From assembly GCA_029265315.1 (NCBI GenBank), contig JAJUJM010000010.1:1-64000 (forward strand): DNA of 64,000 bases, in the 5' to 3' direction. This stretch comes from Actinomycetota bacterium. GTDB taxonomy: Bacteria; Actinomycetota; Coriobacteriia; Anaerosomatales; PHET01. The notes beneath the pieces were generated by a model. The model saw nothing but the letters and a program-made list of their open reading frames with translations. It had not been told where the DNA came from and searched no databases. Positions 51,862 through 61,500 of this stretch are shown here, piece by piece (the stretch's first letter is position 1; each line of letters begins with the position of its first letter). The position numbers and the translations under genes were made by a program.

Positions 51862-53298
51862 TCAGACTCCCCCGCCGAACCACGACGCACTAGACAGAGC
51901 GCGTTGAACGAGGTCGGCCACGATCCATGGCGCGAGGCCGACGACCACGATCAGCGCCGCGCAGGCGAAAGCGGTCAGACTCTCGCGGGGCCTCAGGTCC
52001 TCCACGTCGCCGAAGTCACCGACGGGTCCTTGGACCGTGGCGCGCACCGCACGCAGGTTGTACGCGGCAGCGAGCACGATGCCGACACACGCGACCAGCG
52101 CCCAAGGACCGAACACCCGAACCCCCTCGAGCACTGCGACATACTCGCCGGGAAAGCCCGACAGGGCCGGCAGACCTGCTGAAGCCAACGCGGCGAACAC
52201 GAAGGCCGCAGACCAGCGTCGTGCGACATGACCCAGACCGCCGAAGTGGACCAACTCACGCGTATGCGTACGCTCATACAGCGTGCCAACCAGGAAGAAG
52301 AGGAGCCCCGCCACGAAACCGTGGCTCACCATGACGATCACCGCGGCCGCCCAAGAATCCGCGCTACCTGACGCTATCGCCAGTACCGCGAATCCCATGT
52401 GCGCCACCGAGGAGTACGCGACAAGCCGTTTCAGGTCCGACTGGACAAGCGCTGTCGCAGCGCCCCAGATGATACCGAGGACCCCGAGGAACGCGAGCGC
52501 GGGTTTGGCGGTCTCGAAACCCTGGGGGGCCAGTGGGACCGCTACACGCAACAGGCCGTAGCCCCCCATCTTCAGGAGCACCCCCGCCAAGATGATCGAA
52601 CCCGCGGTGGGCGCCTCCGTGTGAGCATCCGGAAGCCACGTGTGTAGCGGCACCACCGGGACCTTGATGAGCAGCCCCGCCGCGAGCAGCCAGAAGTACC
52701 ACGGCGGTACACCAGGGACACCACCCGCCGCGGCGACGGCCGCAAGTGACGTGGATCCGACCCGAACGAGGGCCCACAGTATGGCGATGAGCAGCACAGC
52801 GCCACCGGCGAACGTGTACACGAGGAACTTCATCGCAGCGGCACGTGCGTTGGACGAGCCCCACCCGCCGATGAGAAGGAACATGGGGATCAACACGGAT
52901 TCCCAAGCGACGTAGAAGAGGATGATGCTGTCGGCGAGAAACACCGCTGCGACAGCAGACTGTAGGAGGAGCAGGAGACCGAAGTGGCGGCCCGGCGATC
53001 TCTCCACCCGCCAAGAGGCAGAAACCGCACCCAGACCAACGAGGCCAGTGAGGACCACGAACGGGACAGACAGGCCGTCTGCCACCAGTGACCACCCGAC
53101 CGCGGCCTCACCCAGCGCAAGACCGGTGATCGTGCCGGCTCGAAGCACGCCGGGGACGAGCGCCGCGCTGCCGAGGACCTGAAAGGCGGCACCGACCAGT
53201 GCGAGCCATCGCGGACACGATTCGCACCGCCGGCCGAGCGAGAACGAACAGACGGCCAGAACAAGTGGCGTGACGACCAGCATGTCGAGGAGTACCAC
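51862..53298 (-). CDS. nuoM: NADH-quinone oxidoreductase subunit M
   Basis: The 478-residue antiporter-like subunit has AWESVLIPMFLLIGGWG, the proton-path motif KVPVVPLHTWLPDAHTEAPTAGS (read as KVPVVPLHTWLPDAH plus EAPTAGS) and KRLVAYSSVAHMGF. It shows about 14 membrane helices. The GTG start has GGGGAGG six bases upstream and lies 3 nt after nuoL. Confidence 0.95.
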   Translation of the reverse strand: MVLLDMLVVTPLVLAVCSFSLGRRCESCPRWLALVGAAFQVLGSAALVPGVLRAGTITGLALGEAAVGWSLVADGLSVPFVVLTGLVGLGAVSASWRVERSPGRHFGLLLLLQSAVAAVFLADSIILFYVAWESVLIPMFLLIGGWGSSNARAAAMKFLVYTFAGGAVLLIAILWALVRVGSTSLAAVAAAGGVPGVPPWYFWLLAAGLLIKVPVVPLHTWLPDAHTEAPTAGSIILAGVLLKMGGYGLLRVAVPLAPQGFETAKPALAFLGVLGIIWGAATALVQSDLKRLVAYSSVAHMGFAVLAIASGSADSWAAAVIVMVSHGFVAGLLFFLVGTLYERTHTRELVHFGGLGHVARRWSAAFVFAALASAGLPALSGFPGEYVAVLEGVRVFGPWALVACVGIVLAAAYNLRAVRATVQGPVGDFGDVEDLRPRESLTAFACAALIVVVGLAPWIVADLVQRALSSASWFGGGV

Positions 53299-53301
53299 GC
53301 G

Positions 53302-55137
53302 CTACCTCCCCAGCCATACCGTCGCCGCGAGCATCAACGCCACTGCGGCGGCCATCGTGGTGGCGTAGACCTGCGCGTCGCCCCGATGCAACGACCGAAG
53401 CGCGGACGCGGCCGACTCCGTCAGACGTGCGATACCGTGAACCAAGCCGTCCACAGCGAGCCGATCTCCCCAGGCCCACAGGACACGCGACACTCCGACG
53501 GCGGGGGCGACGATCGAGCGCTCGACTAACCTGTCCCACCAGAACGCATTCGCCAAGGCGACACCAAAACGACCCAGGGACCGTTGATGTGCGAGGTCGG
53601 CCTGCGGGTCAGGCGCCATACTCCAGCCCGCCACCGAGCTCACGGCCGCCATTCCCAAGGCGATCAGCGCGACAGCCGGGACGAGCGGCTCGCTGTCGTG
53701 GCCGATCGCCCGCGCCACAGGACCACCCGCGAGACCCGCGACCAGCGCGGCACTGCCCAGCGCGGCGAGCGGAAGAAGCATGGACGGCCCGCTTTCGTGC
53801 ACATGAGTGTCGGCGCCCGAGACACCAAAGAACGCCAGACGGGTCGCGCGCGCCATGTACAAAGCCGTCAATGCACTCGCGACGAAGAGCACGCCACCAG
53901 CGAGCGGAGCATGGTTCCAGACGGAGTCGAGCACAGCGTCTTTGCTGAAGAACCCGGCCAGTGGCGGGATGCCGGAAAGCGCCAAGGCGCCAACCACCCA
54001 TGCGCCGAACGTCAACGGCATGTCGCGTCGCAGCCCCCTCATCTCGTGGAGGTCCTGGGTTCCGGACCCATGGATGACACTGCCTGAAGTCAGGAAGAGC
54101 AACCCCTTGAAAGCCGCATGAGTCACCAGATGGAAGAAAGCAGCCACGGGCGCTTTCGCACCAAGCGCAGCGAACATGAAGCCGAGCTGCGAGATGGTCG
54201 AGTATGCGAGCACCTTCTTGATGTCTCGCTGCAGCGTGGCGATCAAGGCCGCGCCAAGGGCCGAGACGACCCCCGTCACGAGAAGGAGGTCGCGAGCGGG
54301 TGCGGAGACCTCGAAAACCGGCCACACACGGACGCCGAGGTACACACCGGACGCGACCATCGTCGCCGCGTGGATCAAAGCCGACACCGGAGTCGGACCC
54401 TCCATGGCGTCGGGAAGCCACGCGTGCAGCGGAAACTGCGCGGACTTGCCCATCGCGCCGATCGCAAGCCCCAAGGCCACCACGTTCACTGTGGGCGACG
54501 GAAGAGACGGCAGCTTGTCGAAGACCTCAGCGAACGAGTCCGAGCCACAAGCCGACCACAAGGCGGCGATGGCCACGAGCAGACCTATGTCGCCGACACG
54601 GGTCGTCAGGAACGCCTTCATGGCGGCCCGGGCAGCAGAAGGGCGCTCGAACCAGTGACCGATCAGCAGGAAGGAGCAGGCGCCCACCAGCTCCCAACCG
54701 ATGAACAGCGCCGTCAACGAGTCAGCCAGGACGAGAAGGTTCATCGAGCCGGTGAACAATGAGACCAAGGCGAAGTACCGTACCCACCCTCCGTCCCCGG
54801 CCAGATAGCCGGTCGAGAACACGACAACGGCAGCGGCCACGACGCCGACGACCAAGAGCATCCACGCGGCCAACCCGTCCAGTGCCCACAGCAGACGCAG
54901 CGCCGTTCCCCCGACCTTGAACCACTCCCACCCGCCATCAGCGATCGGGCCGACCCCGTGTGGGTCCGCCTGAAAGAGCGCGGTGACCCCTGCCATCGCC
55001 ACGGCAAGCGTGGTCAGCGCACCAACCAGCGCGAGCACCGGTGCGAATGACTTCGCTCTGTGTCCCACCACGGCGATCGCGCCGGCGGCGAGGACCGGAG
55101 CGATGATCGCCACCCACGCATGGTCCAGAAGCTGCAT
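53302..55137 (-). CDS. nuoL: NADH-quinone oxidoreductase subunit L
   Basis: The 611-residue subunit is full length, including the C-terminal region expected to form the lateral helix that clamps the membrane arm. Motifs include FIGWELVGACSFLLIG, KSAQFPLHAWLPDAMEGPTPVSALIHAATM (in two parts) and KKVLAYSTISQLGFMF. ATG at 55137 shares a base with the nuoK stop; GTG at 55140 is possible, and GGAGG lies upstream. Confidence 0.95.
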   Translation of the reverse strand: MQLLDHAWVAIIAPVLAAGAIAVVGHRAKSFAPVLALVGALTTLAVAMAGVTALFQADPHGVGPIADGGWEWFKVGGTALRLLWALDGLAAWMLLVVGVVAAAVVVFSTGYLAGDGGWVRYFALVSLFTGSMNLLVLADSLTALFIGWELVGACSFLLIGHWFERPSAARAAMKAFLTTRVGDIGLLVAIAALWSACGSDSFAEVFDKLPSLPSPTVNVVALGLAIGAMGKSAQFPLHAWLPDAMEGPTPVSALIHAATMVASGVYLGVRVWPVFEVSAPARDLLLVTGVVSALGAALIATLQRDIKKVLAYSTISQLGFMFAALGAKAPVAAFFHLVTHAAFKGLLFLTSGSVIHGSGTQDLHEMRGLRRDMPLTFGAWVVGALALSGIPPLAGFFSKDAVLDSVWNHAPLAGGVLFVASALTALYMARATRLAFFGVSGADTHVHESGPSMLLPLAALGSAALVAGLAGGPVARAIGHDSEPLVPAVALIALGMAAVSSVAGWSMAPDPQADLAHQRSLGRFGVALANAFWWDRLVERSIVAPAVGVSRVLWAWGDRLAVDGLVHGIARLTESAASALRSLHRGDAQVYATTMAAAVALMLAATVWLGR

Positions 55138-55433
55138 CACCGCTCGCCCACCTCCACGAGCTCATCGGCCCGTGTGGTGCGGACCACCCGTGCCACCAGG
55201 ACGAGCAACGCGAGGCCCACCGCAGCTTCCGCCGCAGCGAGGACGAGAAGCAGAAGACCGATGGACTCGACCGCAGCGCCACCATCAAGGCGCGCCCCCA
55301 ACGCGACGAGCAGCAGCAGCGGTGCACCGATCATCACTTCTACGCTCGCGAGTATGGCGATCAGGTCGCGGCGGACCAGTACACCGTACAGGCCGATCGC
55401 GAACAGCGCGCATGCCACGAAGACGGCGTTCAT
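55137..55433 (-). CDS. nuoK: NADH-quinone oxidoreductase subunit K
   Basis: The 98-residue protein has three membrane helices and the conserved glutamates: one in ILASVEVMIGA on helix 2 and one in AAAEAAVGLALLV on helix 3. The usual NuoK signature with Asn (ELMLNAVNL) is changed to EVMIGAPLL. It overlaps nuoJ by 4 bp. Confidence 0.93.
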   Translation of the reverse strand: MNAVFVACALFAIGLYGVLVRRDLIAILASVEVMIGAPLLLLVALGARLDGGAAVESIGLLLLVLAAAEAAVGLALLVLVARVVRTTRADELVEVGER

Positions 55434-55912
55434 CGGCGCTCAACCCCCGACACGCTGACCACCGCGACCAGCGCGGCGAGCAACAACAGACCCGCGAGCT
55501 CGAAGTGCGCCAAGCGGGCCCCGAGAAGGTGTGCGCCCACCGCGTCGACCCCGGTCGCGACGCCACCGAGGTCCAACGCCGCGAGCGGACGCAGCGCAGC
55601 GCCGAGCAACGCAGCGATGCCAACCGCCGCCACAGCGGCGAGAGGGTCGTGGCGCGACTCAAGACGCGGAACACCCGACCGCTCACGGTGGACGAGCATC
55701 ACCGCGAAGATCACCAGAACAAGGACCCCCCCGACATACACGAACACCTCGGCCAGCGCGAGCAGACCGAAGCCGAACGCGGCGAAGTACCCCGCCAGAC
55801 CCAGAAGGAAGGTGCCCAGACCCAACCCGAGACGCATCACGTCTCTGGTGAGCAGCACATCGGCCGCCCCCAAGAGCGTCATCGCGGCGAGTGCCCACAT
55901 GAGCACCGTCAT
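55430..55912 (-). CDS. nuoJ: NADH-quinone oxidoreductase subunit J
   Basis: The 160-residue protein has five hydrophobic segments and the pi-bulge helix region AEVFVYVGGVLVLVIFAVML. The ATG at 55912 lies just inside the end of the nuoI fusion gene; a GTG at 55918 is an alternative. Confidence 0.92.
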   Translation of the reverse strand: MTVLMWALAAMTLLGAADVLLTRDVMRLGLGLGTFLLGLAGYFAAFGFGLLALAEVFVYVGGVLVLVIFAVMLVHRERSGVPRLESRHDPLAAVAAVGIAALLGAALRPLAALDLGGVATGVDAVGAHLLGARLAHFELAGLLLLAALVAVVSVSGVERR

Positions 55913-55914
55913 AC

Positions 55915-57975
55915 TCACCGGGCATCACCGCACCCGCGACAGTCAGCACCGGTCGCCCGCGAGCCTTCAGGCGAGCGCACCATCTCATGACGATCGAACA
56001 CGGCGAAGTCCCGATGGTAGAACGACAGCTCATACTGCCCGGTGTGCCTGAGCGCGCCCGTCGGGCATTGCTCGGCACACAGACCACAGAAGCAGCATTT
56101 CGAGAGGTCGAGGTCGTACCGCGTCACCGAGCGGTGACCGGGGTCGTCGATGCGTTCGACCGTGATCGCGTAATCCGGGCAGGTCCGCGCGCAGAACGTG
56201 CACCCGACGCACACCTCCGACGCGCAGCGCAGGCAGCGAGCAGCTTCGGCGAGACCTTCGAGATGGGTGAATCCGAGTTCGACCTGCCTGAAATCGCGCG
56301 CTCGGTCGGCCCCCTTCGCCATCGGCATGACGGTACGTCTCCGTGCAGGCTCGACACCTGTGAGCGTTGCCGGCTGGTACCGTGGGTATACGGGCACGGG
56401 CCGATAGACGCGGCCCTCTGAAAGTGATCGGCCGTCCAGATAGCGGATGATCGAAGTGGCGGCCTCGTGTCCGCTGGCGACTGACGCGATCGCCGATCCC
56501 GGGCCGGTGACGACCTCACCACACGCGAACACGCCCGGAACCTGGGTGGTCATCAACGCGCCGTCGACCGGCAACAGGCCCCGCTCGGTGAGGACCAGAT
56601 CGCTTCCCGATACCAGCTCCGCGAGCTGCGGTGCCTGTCCGATGGCGAACACGATGACATCGGCCGGCACGTCGGTGAACTCCTCTGCGAACACCGGAGC
56701 GAACCGGCCTTGCGCGTCGAACACGGACAGGCAGCTCTGCAGGCGCATCCCCGCTACTCGTCCGTTCTCGACCAGCACTTCCTTGGGTCCGTACGAGCAC
56801 ATCGCGATGACGCCCTCGTCAAGCGCCTCTTCGATCTCCCACGGGTGTGCCGGCAGCTCGTCCATTGACTCAAGCGAGGAGAGCGTCACTTGAGCGGCGC
56901 CGCAACGTAGCGCGACGCGGGCGCAGTCCACGGCGACGTTGCCCCCGCCGATCACGAGTACCCGGCGCCCTTTGACGCCGCATCCCCCTTTCCAGTTGCC
57001 GGCCTTCAGGAAATCGAGCGCACCCCAGATGCCCTGGGCATCGGACCCGGGGACGGGCAACATCCGACTCACCTGGAGGCCGGCGGCGATGAGCACCGCG
57101 TCGTACTCACCGATCAGGTGATCGATCGGCACGTCGGTACCGATGCGCACCCCGGTGAGAAGCTTCATGCCCATCGTCTGGAGGTCTGCGATCTCGGTCG
57201 CGAGCACGTCGCGCGGCAGCCGGTAGGCAGGAACGCCTGACAGCAGCGCTCCACCGGCAGCGTGCTCCTTCTCGTAGACGTGGACCTCGAACCCCGCATG
57301 CATGAGGTCGAACGCGGCAGCCAGACCGCTCGGACCGCTCCCGATGATCGCGATGCGCTCTTCACGTGTCACGGGCAGTGGCGCCACCCGCTCAGCACGG
57401 TGCTCCGCATACCGCTCGAAGGCGACACGATGCAGCGGACGGATCGCGATCGGTTCGTCGTAGTACGTCCTCTTGCACGCGCTCTCGCAAGGGTGGTGAC
57501 AGATGCGTCCCAGCACACCCGGCAGGATGTTCCTCGCCCGGACGAGTTCGTACGCCTCGGCCGCGCGGTCGTCAGCCAGCAGGAACGACTGGCCTCGTGC
57601 GTCGACGTTGGCCGGACAGTTGCCCACGCACGGCGGAAGCCTGTCGTGGCGATACAGGTCGTCAATCAATCCGTTGTAGTCCGACGCCGGACCCTCGATG
57701 AGGGCGACGTCCTCTCGTCCGAGGACTCCGGTCAAACGCAGGGCACCCCGCCACCGCGGGGACAGCTCCACCTTCTCGGCAGGGTACTTCAGCGTCACGG
57801 GCCTCGACACGCTTCGCCTGGCGGTGATACCCAGACCGACGACAAGACTCCTGACCCGTTCGGCGAACCCCTTGAGTCCCGGACTGAAGTCGTCAGTCGC
57901 GCTGATGGCCAGACGGACGCTCGTCGGTGTGCGGTCCGGCACGGTCGCTTTGTCCTGCTGCCGCGTCACAGCCAT
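55915..57975 (-). CDS. NuoI with inserted GltD/NfnL-like NAD(P)-FAD oxidoreductase module
   Basis: The 686-residue protein sits exactly at the nuoI position. Residues 35-85 match the NuoI N-terminus (GLGITARRSVSRPVTLKYP, then PRWRGALRLTG). Residues 115-580 are a complete GltD/NfnL-like module: Fe-S cysteines 116, 120, 159, 163 and 167, FAD fold GSGPSGLAAA at 212, NAD(P) fold VIGGGNVAVDCA near 342 and the FAD-closing GEVVTGPGSAI. Residues 581-637 return to NuoI, with CVGCTFCARTCP, YDLDLSKCCFCGLCAEQCP and the NuoI-like tail YELSFYHRDFAVFD. Up to four Fe-S clusters plus FAD are predicted. ATG at 57975 overlaps nuoH by 10 bp. Confidence 0.93.
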   Translation of the reverse strand: MAVTRQQDKATVPDRTPTSVRLAISATDDFSPGLKGFAERVRSLVVGLGITARRSVSRPVTLKYPAEKVELSPRWRGALRLTGVLGREDVALIEGPASDYNGLIDDLYRHDRLPPCVGNCPANVDARGQSFLLADDRAAEAYELVRARNILPGVLGRICHHPCESACKRTYYDEPIAIRPLHRVAFERYAEHRAERVAPLPVTREERIAIIGSGPSGLAAAFDLMHAGFEVHVYEKEHAAGGALLSGVPAYRLPRDVLATEIADLQTMGMKLLTGVRIGTDVPIDHLIGEYDAVLIAAGLQVSRMLPVPGSDAQGIWGALDFLKAGNWKGGCGVKGRRVLVIGGGNVAVDCARVALRCGAAQVTLSSLESMDELPAHPWEIEEALDEGVIAMCSYGPKEVLVENGRVAGMRLQSCLSVFDAQGRFAPVFAEEFTDVPADVIVFAIGQAPQLAELVSGSDLVLTERGLLPVDGALMTTQVPGVFACGEVVTGPGSAIASVASGHEAATSIIRYLDGRSLSEGRVYRPVPVYPRYQPATLTGVEPARRRTVMPMAKGADRARDFRQVELGFTHLEGLAEAARCLRCASEVCVGCTFCARTCPDYAITVERIDDPGHRSVTRYDLDLSKCCFCGLCAEQCPTGALRHTGQYELSFYHRDFAVFDRHEMVRSPEGSRATGADCRGCGDAR

Positions 57976-58925
57976 GGCAACACCAATCCGACCAGTGCGA
58001 GCTGGCCCAACGCCATCGGCGTGAGGACCTTCCATGCGAACGACATGAGCTGGTCAGGACGCAGTCGCGGGAAGGTCCACTTCGCCCAGACCATGCAGAT
58101 GGTCATCGCGACCGCGAGGGCCACGAAGACGACGGCCCCAACAGGCCCCGGAAGCCCGAAGCCTCCACCGAAGAAGACGCCCGCGCCGAAGAGCGATGCC
58201 GCCACGAGGCCACCGTACTCGGCCATCATGAAGATCGCCCACCGGATGCCCGAGTAGTCGGCGAAGTAACCGGCGACGAGCTCGGATTCAGCCTCCGGCA
58301 GGTCGAACGGGCCTCGATTCAACTCGGCGATCGAAGCGATGAAGTAGACCACGAAACCGATCGCCATGAGCGGCAGCCACCACCAGCTCCACTCCGCCCG
58401 GATCACACCGGGGTCCAGCGAGCCGGCCAGAAGGCACAGCGCCAAGACCGACAGGGACCGCGGCAGTTCATAGCTGACCATCTGTGCGGCGGCGCGCACC
58501 CCGCCGATGGAGGCATACGTGTTGCGACTCGACCATCCGGCCAGAAGGATGCCCAGAACGCTCATCCCCGGAACCGCAAGGAAGAACAAGGCGCCCGCCT
58601 CGATGCCGAACGGGGTCCACCCGGCGGCGAACGGAACGACGACGAGCGCGGCCGCACACGGGACGAACACGAGGAACGGCATGATGCGGAAGACCGGAAC
58701 GTCCGCGGAATTGGGTGTGACGTCCTCCTTCAGGACGAGCTTGATGGTGTCAGCCAGGGTCTGGAGCAGCCCGAAGGGCCCGGCCTCCAGAGGCCCGTAG
58801 CGCATCTGGATACGGGCGGCCACCTTACGCTCCGCCCACACGCCGAACAGGGCGGCCACTGCGATGACGAGAGATGCGCCAAGCCCATAGAGGGCTCCCC
58901 AGCCGAACGAGGCCGCCGCACTCAT
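57966..58925 (-). CDS. nuoH: NADH-quinone oxidoreductase subunit H
   Basis: The 319-residue membrane subunit forms part of the quinone chamber. It has ERKVAARIQMRYGP, LQTLADTIKLVLKED, SYELPRSLSVLAL, AELNRGPFDLPEAESELVAGY and FFGG segments, all standard. Eight membrane helices are apparent. ATG overlaps nuoD by 4 bp. Confidence 0.96.
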   Translation of the reverse strand: MSAAASFGWGALYGLGASLVIAVAALFGVWAERKVAARIQMRYGPLEAGPFGLLQTLADTIKLVLKEDVTPNSADVPVFRIMPFLVFVPCAAALVVVPFAAGWTPFGIEAGALFFLAVPGMSVLGILLAGWSSRNTYASIGGVRAAAQMVSYELPRSLSVLALCLLAGSLDPGVIRAEWSWWWLPLMAIGFVVYFIASIAELNRGPFDLPEAESELVAGYFADYSGIRWAIFMMAEYGGLVAASLFGAGVFFGGGFGLPGPVGAVVFVALAVAMTICMVWAKWTFPRLRPDQLMSFAWKVLTPMALGQLALVGLVLPWL

Positions 58926-60067
58926 CGGTCCACCTCCCCGAAGACCGGGTCAAGAGAACCGAGCACGACGACGAGGTCGGACAGTGTGTGACCTTCGGCG
59001 AGCAACGGCAACAGCGCCAGGTTGCAGAACGCAGGGCTGCGCACGTGCATCCGATACGGACGAACCGAACCGTCGCTCACGAGGTAGACACCCAGGGAAC
59101 CACGGGCGGATTCGATATGGTCGTACGCCTCCCCGGGTCTGGGCTGAAGAAGCCTCGGCAGGCCTTCGGTCCGGACGGGACCGGGATGCATCTGAGAGAT
59201 GGCCTGGTCGATGATGCGGCAGCTCTCGACGCACTCGAGCAGTCTGCAACGGCCGCGGTCGTACGCGTCCCCTCGCTCGCCTACCACGACATCGAAATCC
59301 ATGCGCGGGTAGACGGAGTACGGGTCGTGCTTGCGCAGGTCCCAGTTCACGCCGCTCGCGCGTGCAGTCGGACCGGACGCCCCCCACGCGACCGCATCAT
59401 CAGCGCTCAAGACGCCGATCCCCTTCATCCGTCCTCGCGCGATGACGTTACCGAAGAACAGCCTGTCGAGATCGGCCGCGGCAGCACGAAACGCCTTCGT
59501 GAAGGCCAGAACGTCCTGCGTCCAACCTTGCGGCGCATCGAACGAGACTCCGCCGGGTCGTACGTAGTTGTACGTGAGGCGCGCGCCGCACAGCCGCTCG
59601 AACAGCTCGATGATCCGCTCGCGCTGGTCGAAGGCGTAGATGAAGAAGGTGAACGCGCCCGTGTCGGCCGCTGAAGCACCGATTCCCATCATGTGGCTCG
59701 CGATACGTTGCAGTTCGCACACGATCACGCGAAGGTACTCGGCGCGTTCCGGCACCGCGATACCGGCCAGACGCTCGACGGCCCGGCAGTACGCCCAATT
59801 CGCGTACATGGACCCGACGTAATCCAAGCGGTCGGTGAGCGGCACCACCTGCAGGTAGGTCCGGTTCTCGGCCATCTTCTCGATACCGCGATGCAGGTAC
59901 CCTATGACGGGCTCCGCCTTGACCACGATGTCGCCGTCCAGATGCACGATCACGCGACCGACGCCATGGGTCGAAGGGTGAGACGGGCCGACGTTCACCA
60001 CCAGCTCTTCACGGCTGCCTCCGTCCGGGGCACTCACCAGGTTCCTTGACTCAACGGACACCGCCAT
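58922..60067 (-). CDS. nuoD: NADH-quinone oxidoreductase subunit D
   Basis: The 381-residue 49-kDa-type subunit lines the quinone site. GPSHPSTHGVGRVIVHLDGD with the conserved histidine (shown as HPSTHG), RGIEKMAENRTYLQ, TDRLDYVGSM, RPGGV and the C-terminal DPVFGEVDR are present. It is separate from nuoC rather than fused. The ATG has GGGGGTGAG upstream. Confidence 0.96.
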   Translation of the reverse strand: MAVSVESRNLVSAPDGGSREELVVNVGPSHPSTHGVGRVIVHLDGDIVVKAEPVIGYLHRGIEKMAENRTYLQVVPLTDRLDYVGSMYANWAYCRAVERLAGIAVPERAEYLRVIVCELQRIASHMMGIGASAADTGAFTFFIYAFDQRERIIELFERLCGARLTYNYVRPGGVSFDAPQGWTQDVLAFTKAFRAAAADLDRLFFGNVIARGRMKGIGVLSADDAVAWGASGPTARASGVNWDLRKHDPYSVYPRMDFDVVVGERGDAYDRGRCRLLECVESCRIIDQAISQMHPGPVRTEGLPRLLQPRPGEAYDHIESARGSLGVYLVSDGSVRPYRMHVRSPAFCNLALLPLLAEGHTLSDLVVVLGSLDPVFGEVDR

Positions 60068-60091
60068 CGGTGCGCTCTCACCCCCTTTTCT

Positions 60092-60562
60092 TCAGATGTA
60101 GTCGGGACGTCTGATCAGGCGCGGGTCGTCGTAATCCTTGCGCAGCGGATGACCCACGAAGTCATCAGGAAGAAGAATCCTCCGCAGGTCCGGATGACCC
60201 TCGAAATGGATGCCGAACAGGTCGAAGACCTCACGCTCCTGCCACAGCGCCGCCGGCCATAGCTCAACGAGGCTTGCGACCCAAGCGTCATCGCGCGGCA
60301 CCAGGGTCTTCAGAAAGATCGCGGCCGAGAGCGACCGCGAGTGCAGCCGATAGACGAGCACGAACACTTCGTCACGGTCGACGGCCGTGACCATCCCCAA
60401 TCGATCGAACCCTGCGTCACGGAGATCGGCAGCGGTCGCGAACAGCTCAGCGCGTTCCACCCCCACGACGGCGTCGCCGAACTCCAGCGAGAAGAGAGGA
60501 TGGAGGCGAGGGTTGTGGGCGGTGATCCTCTCGAGAAGGGCGGCCATCTCGTCGGGCGTCAT
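60092..60562 (-). CDS. nuoC: NADH-quinone oxidoreductase subunit C
   Basis: The 156-residue 30-kDa-type subunit has the signature [30 protein letters not shown] (seen as [18 protein letters not shown]) and HPLRKDYD. It bridges NuoB and NuoD in the connecting module. ATG overlaps the nuoB stop by 4 bp; 24 nt separate it from nuoD. Confidence 0.95.
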   Translation of the reverse strand: MTPDEMAALLERITAHNPRLHPLFSLEFGDAVVGVERAELFATAADLRDAGFDRLGMVTAVDRDEVFVLVYRLHSRSLSAAIFLKTLVPRDDAWVASLVELWPAALWQEREVFDLFGIHFEGHPDLRRILLPDDFVGHPLRKDYDDPRLIRRPDYI

Positions 60563-61113
60563 CGATCGCCACCCGCCTTCGGGCGAGGGAGGGTGGTCGT
60601 CTGTTCGTGACGACGCCCGGGTGCGATGGACTCTTCTGCGACCAGGCGACGAAGTTGGATGATCGCGTCTTGGAGCGACTCGGGTCGCGGGGGGCAGCCG
60701 GCCACGTACACATCCACGGGAAGGAACTCATCGGCCCCGCGCACGACCGAATAGGTGTCGTAGTAGAAGATGCCGCCCGAAACGGTGCAGTTTCCCATGG
60801 CCACGACCCACTTCGGGTCGGGCATCTGCTCATACAGGCGGCGAACGGCGGGCCGCATCTTCTCGGTGATGGTGCCGGCCAGGATCATCACGTCGGTGTG
60901 ACGCGGGTCAGGACGGGGGAACGTCCCCATCCGGTCGAAGTCGAACTTCGAGAAGGAAGCCGCGATGAGTTCCATCGCACAACACGCCGTCCCCATTGGG
61001 AAAGCCCACAGCGACTGGCCGCGCGCCCAGTTGATCAATGCGTCGACCGAAGTGAGGATCACACCGCCCGGACCGGAGTCCAATGCGCCACTGATGCGGT
61101 CTACGAGCGCCAC
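60559..61113 (-). CDS. nuoB: NADH-quinone oxidoreductase subunit B
   Basis: The 184-residue subunit carries cluster N2. All four ligand cysteines are present: the tandem pair in [10 protein letters not shown], then [10 protein letters not shown] and GCPPRPE. The GTG at 61113 has AAAGGGG upstream; the frame is open to 61164, inside nuoA. Retention of N2 shows that quinone reduction at this end is intact. Confidence 0.96.
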   Translation of the reverse strand: MALVDRISGALDSGPGGVILTSVDALINWARGQSLWAFPMGTACCAMELIAASFSKFDFDRMGTFPRPDPRHTDVMILAGTITEKMRPAVRRLYEQMPDPKWVVAMGNCTVSGGIFYYDTYSVVRGADEFLPVDVYVAGCPPRPESLQDAIIQLRRLVAEESIAPGRRHEQTTTLPRPKAGGDR

Positions 61114-61469
61114 TCGAGCGCCCCTTTCCGCCAAGCGTACGCGAGACCCAGTCCAAGGAAGCACACGAAGGCGGCGACCTCAATGAGTGCGAGCAGGTTG
61201 CCGTGCAGACGACTGGCGACCGCGAACAGGAGGACGGCCTCGGCATCGAACAGAACGAACAGCATCGCAACGGTCGAGAAGCGCATTCGCTGGGCCGACC
61301 ACGGCAGTCCGGCCTGGTCCATGCCGCACTCGAAAGGCTCGCCCTTCTCTCGAGTGGGACGGCGCGGAGAGAGCAACGCGTTGGCCGCGAAGACGACCCC
61401 GATGAAGGCCGTCGCAGCAGCCACCAGACCGATCACGAACCATACCGTCGCGCCAAGCACCCCTGTCAC
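61101..61469 (-). CDS. nuoA: NADH-quinone oxidoreductase subunit A
   Basis: The 122-residue protein has three membrane helices and the NuoA loop motif EPFECGMDQAG, followed by RFSTVAMLFVLFDAEAVLLF. It is the first gene of the operon. The GTG at 61469 follows GGGGACTGGGGAAG; a second GTG three codons later is possible. A strong promoter lies 30-70 nt upstream. Confidence 0.94.
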   Translation of the reverse strand: MTGVLGATVWFVIGLVAAATAFIGVVFAANALLSPRRPTREKGEPFECGMDQAGLPWSAQRMRFSTVAMLFVLFDAEAVLLFAVASRLHGNLLALIEVAAFVCFLGLGLAYAWRKGALEWRS

Positions 61470-61500
61470 CTTCCCCAGTCCCCTCGCGGGCGACGGACAC

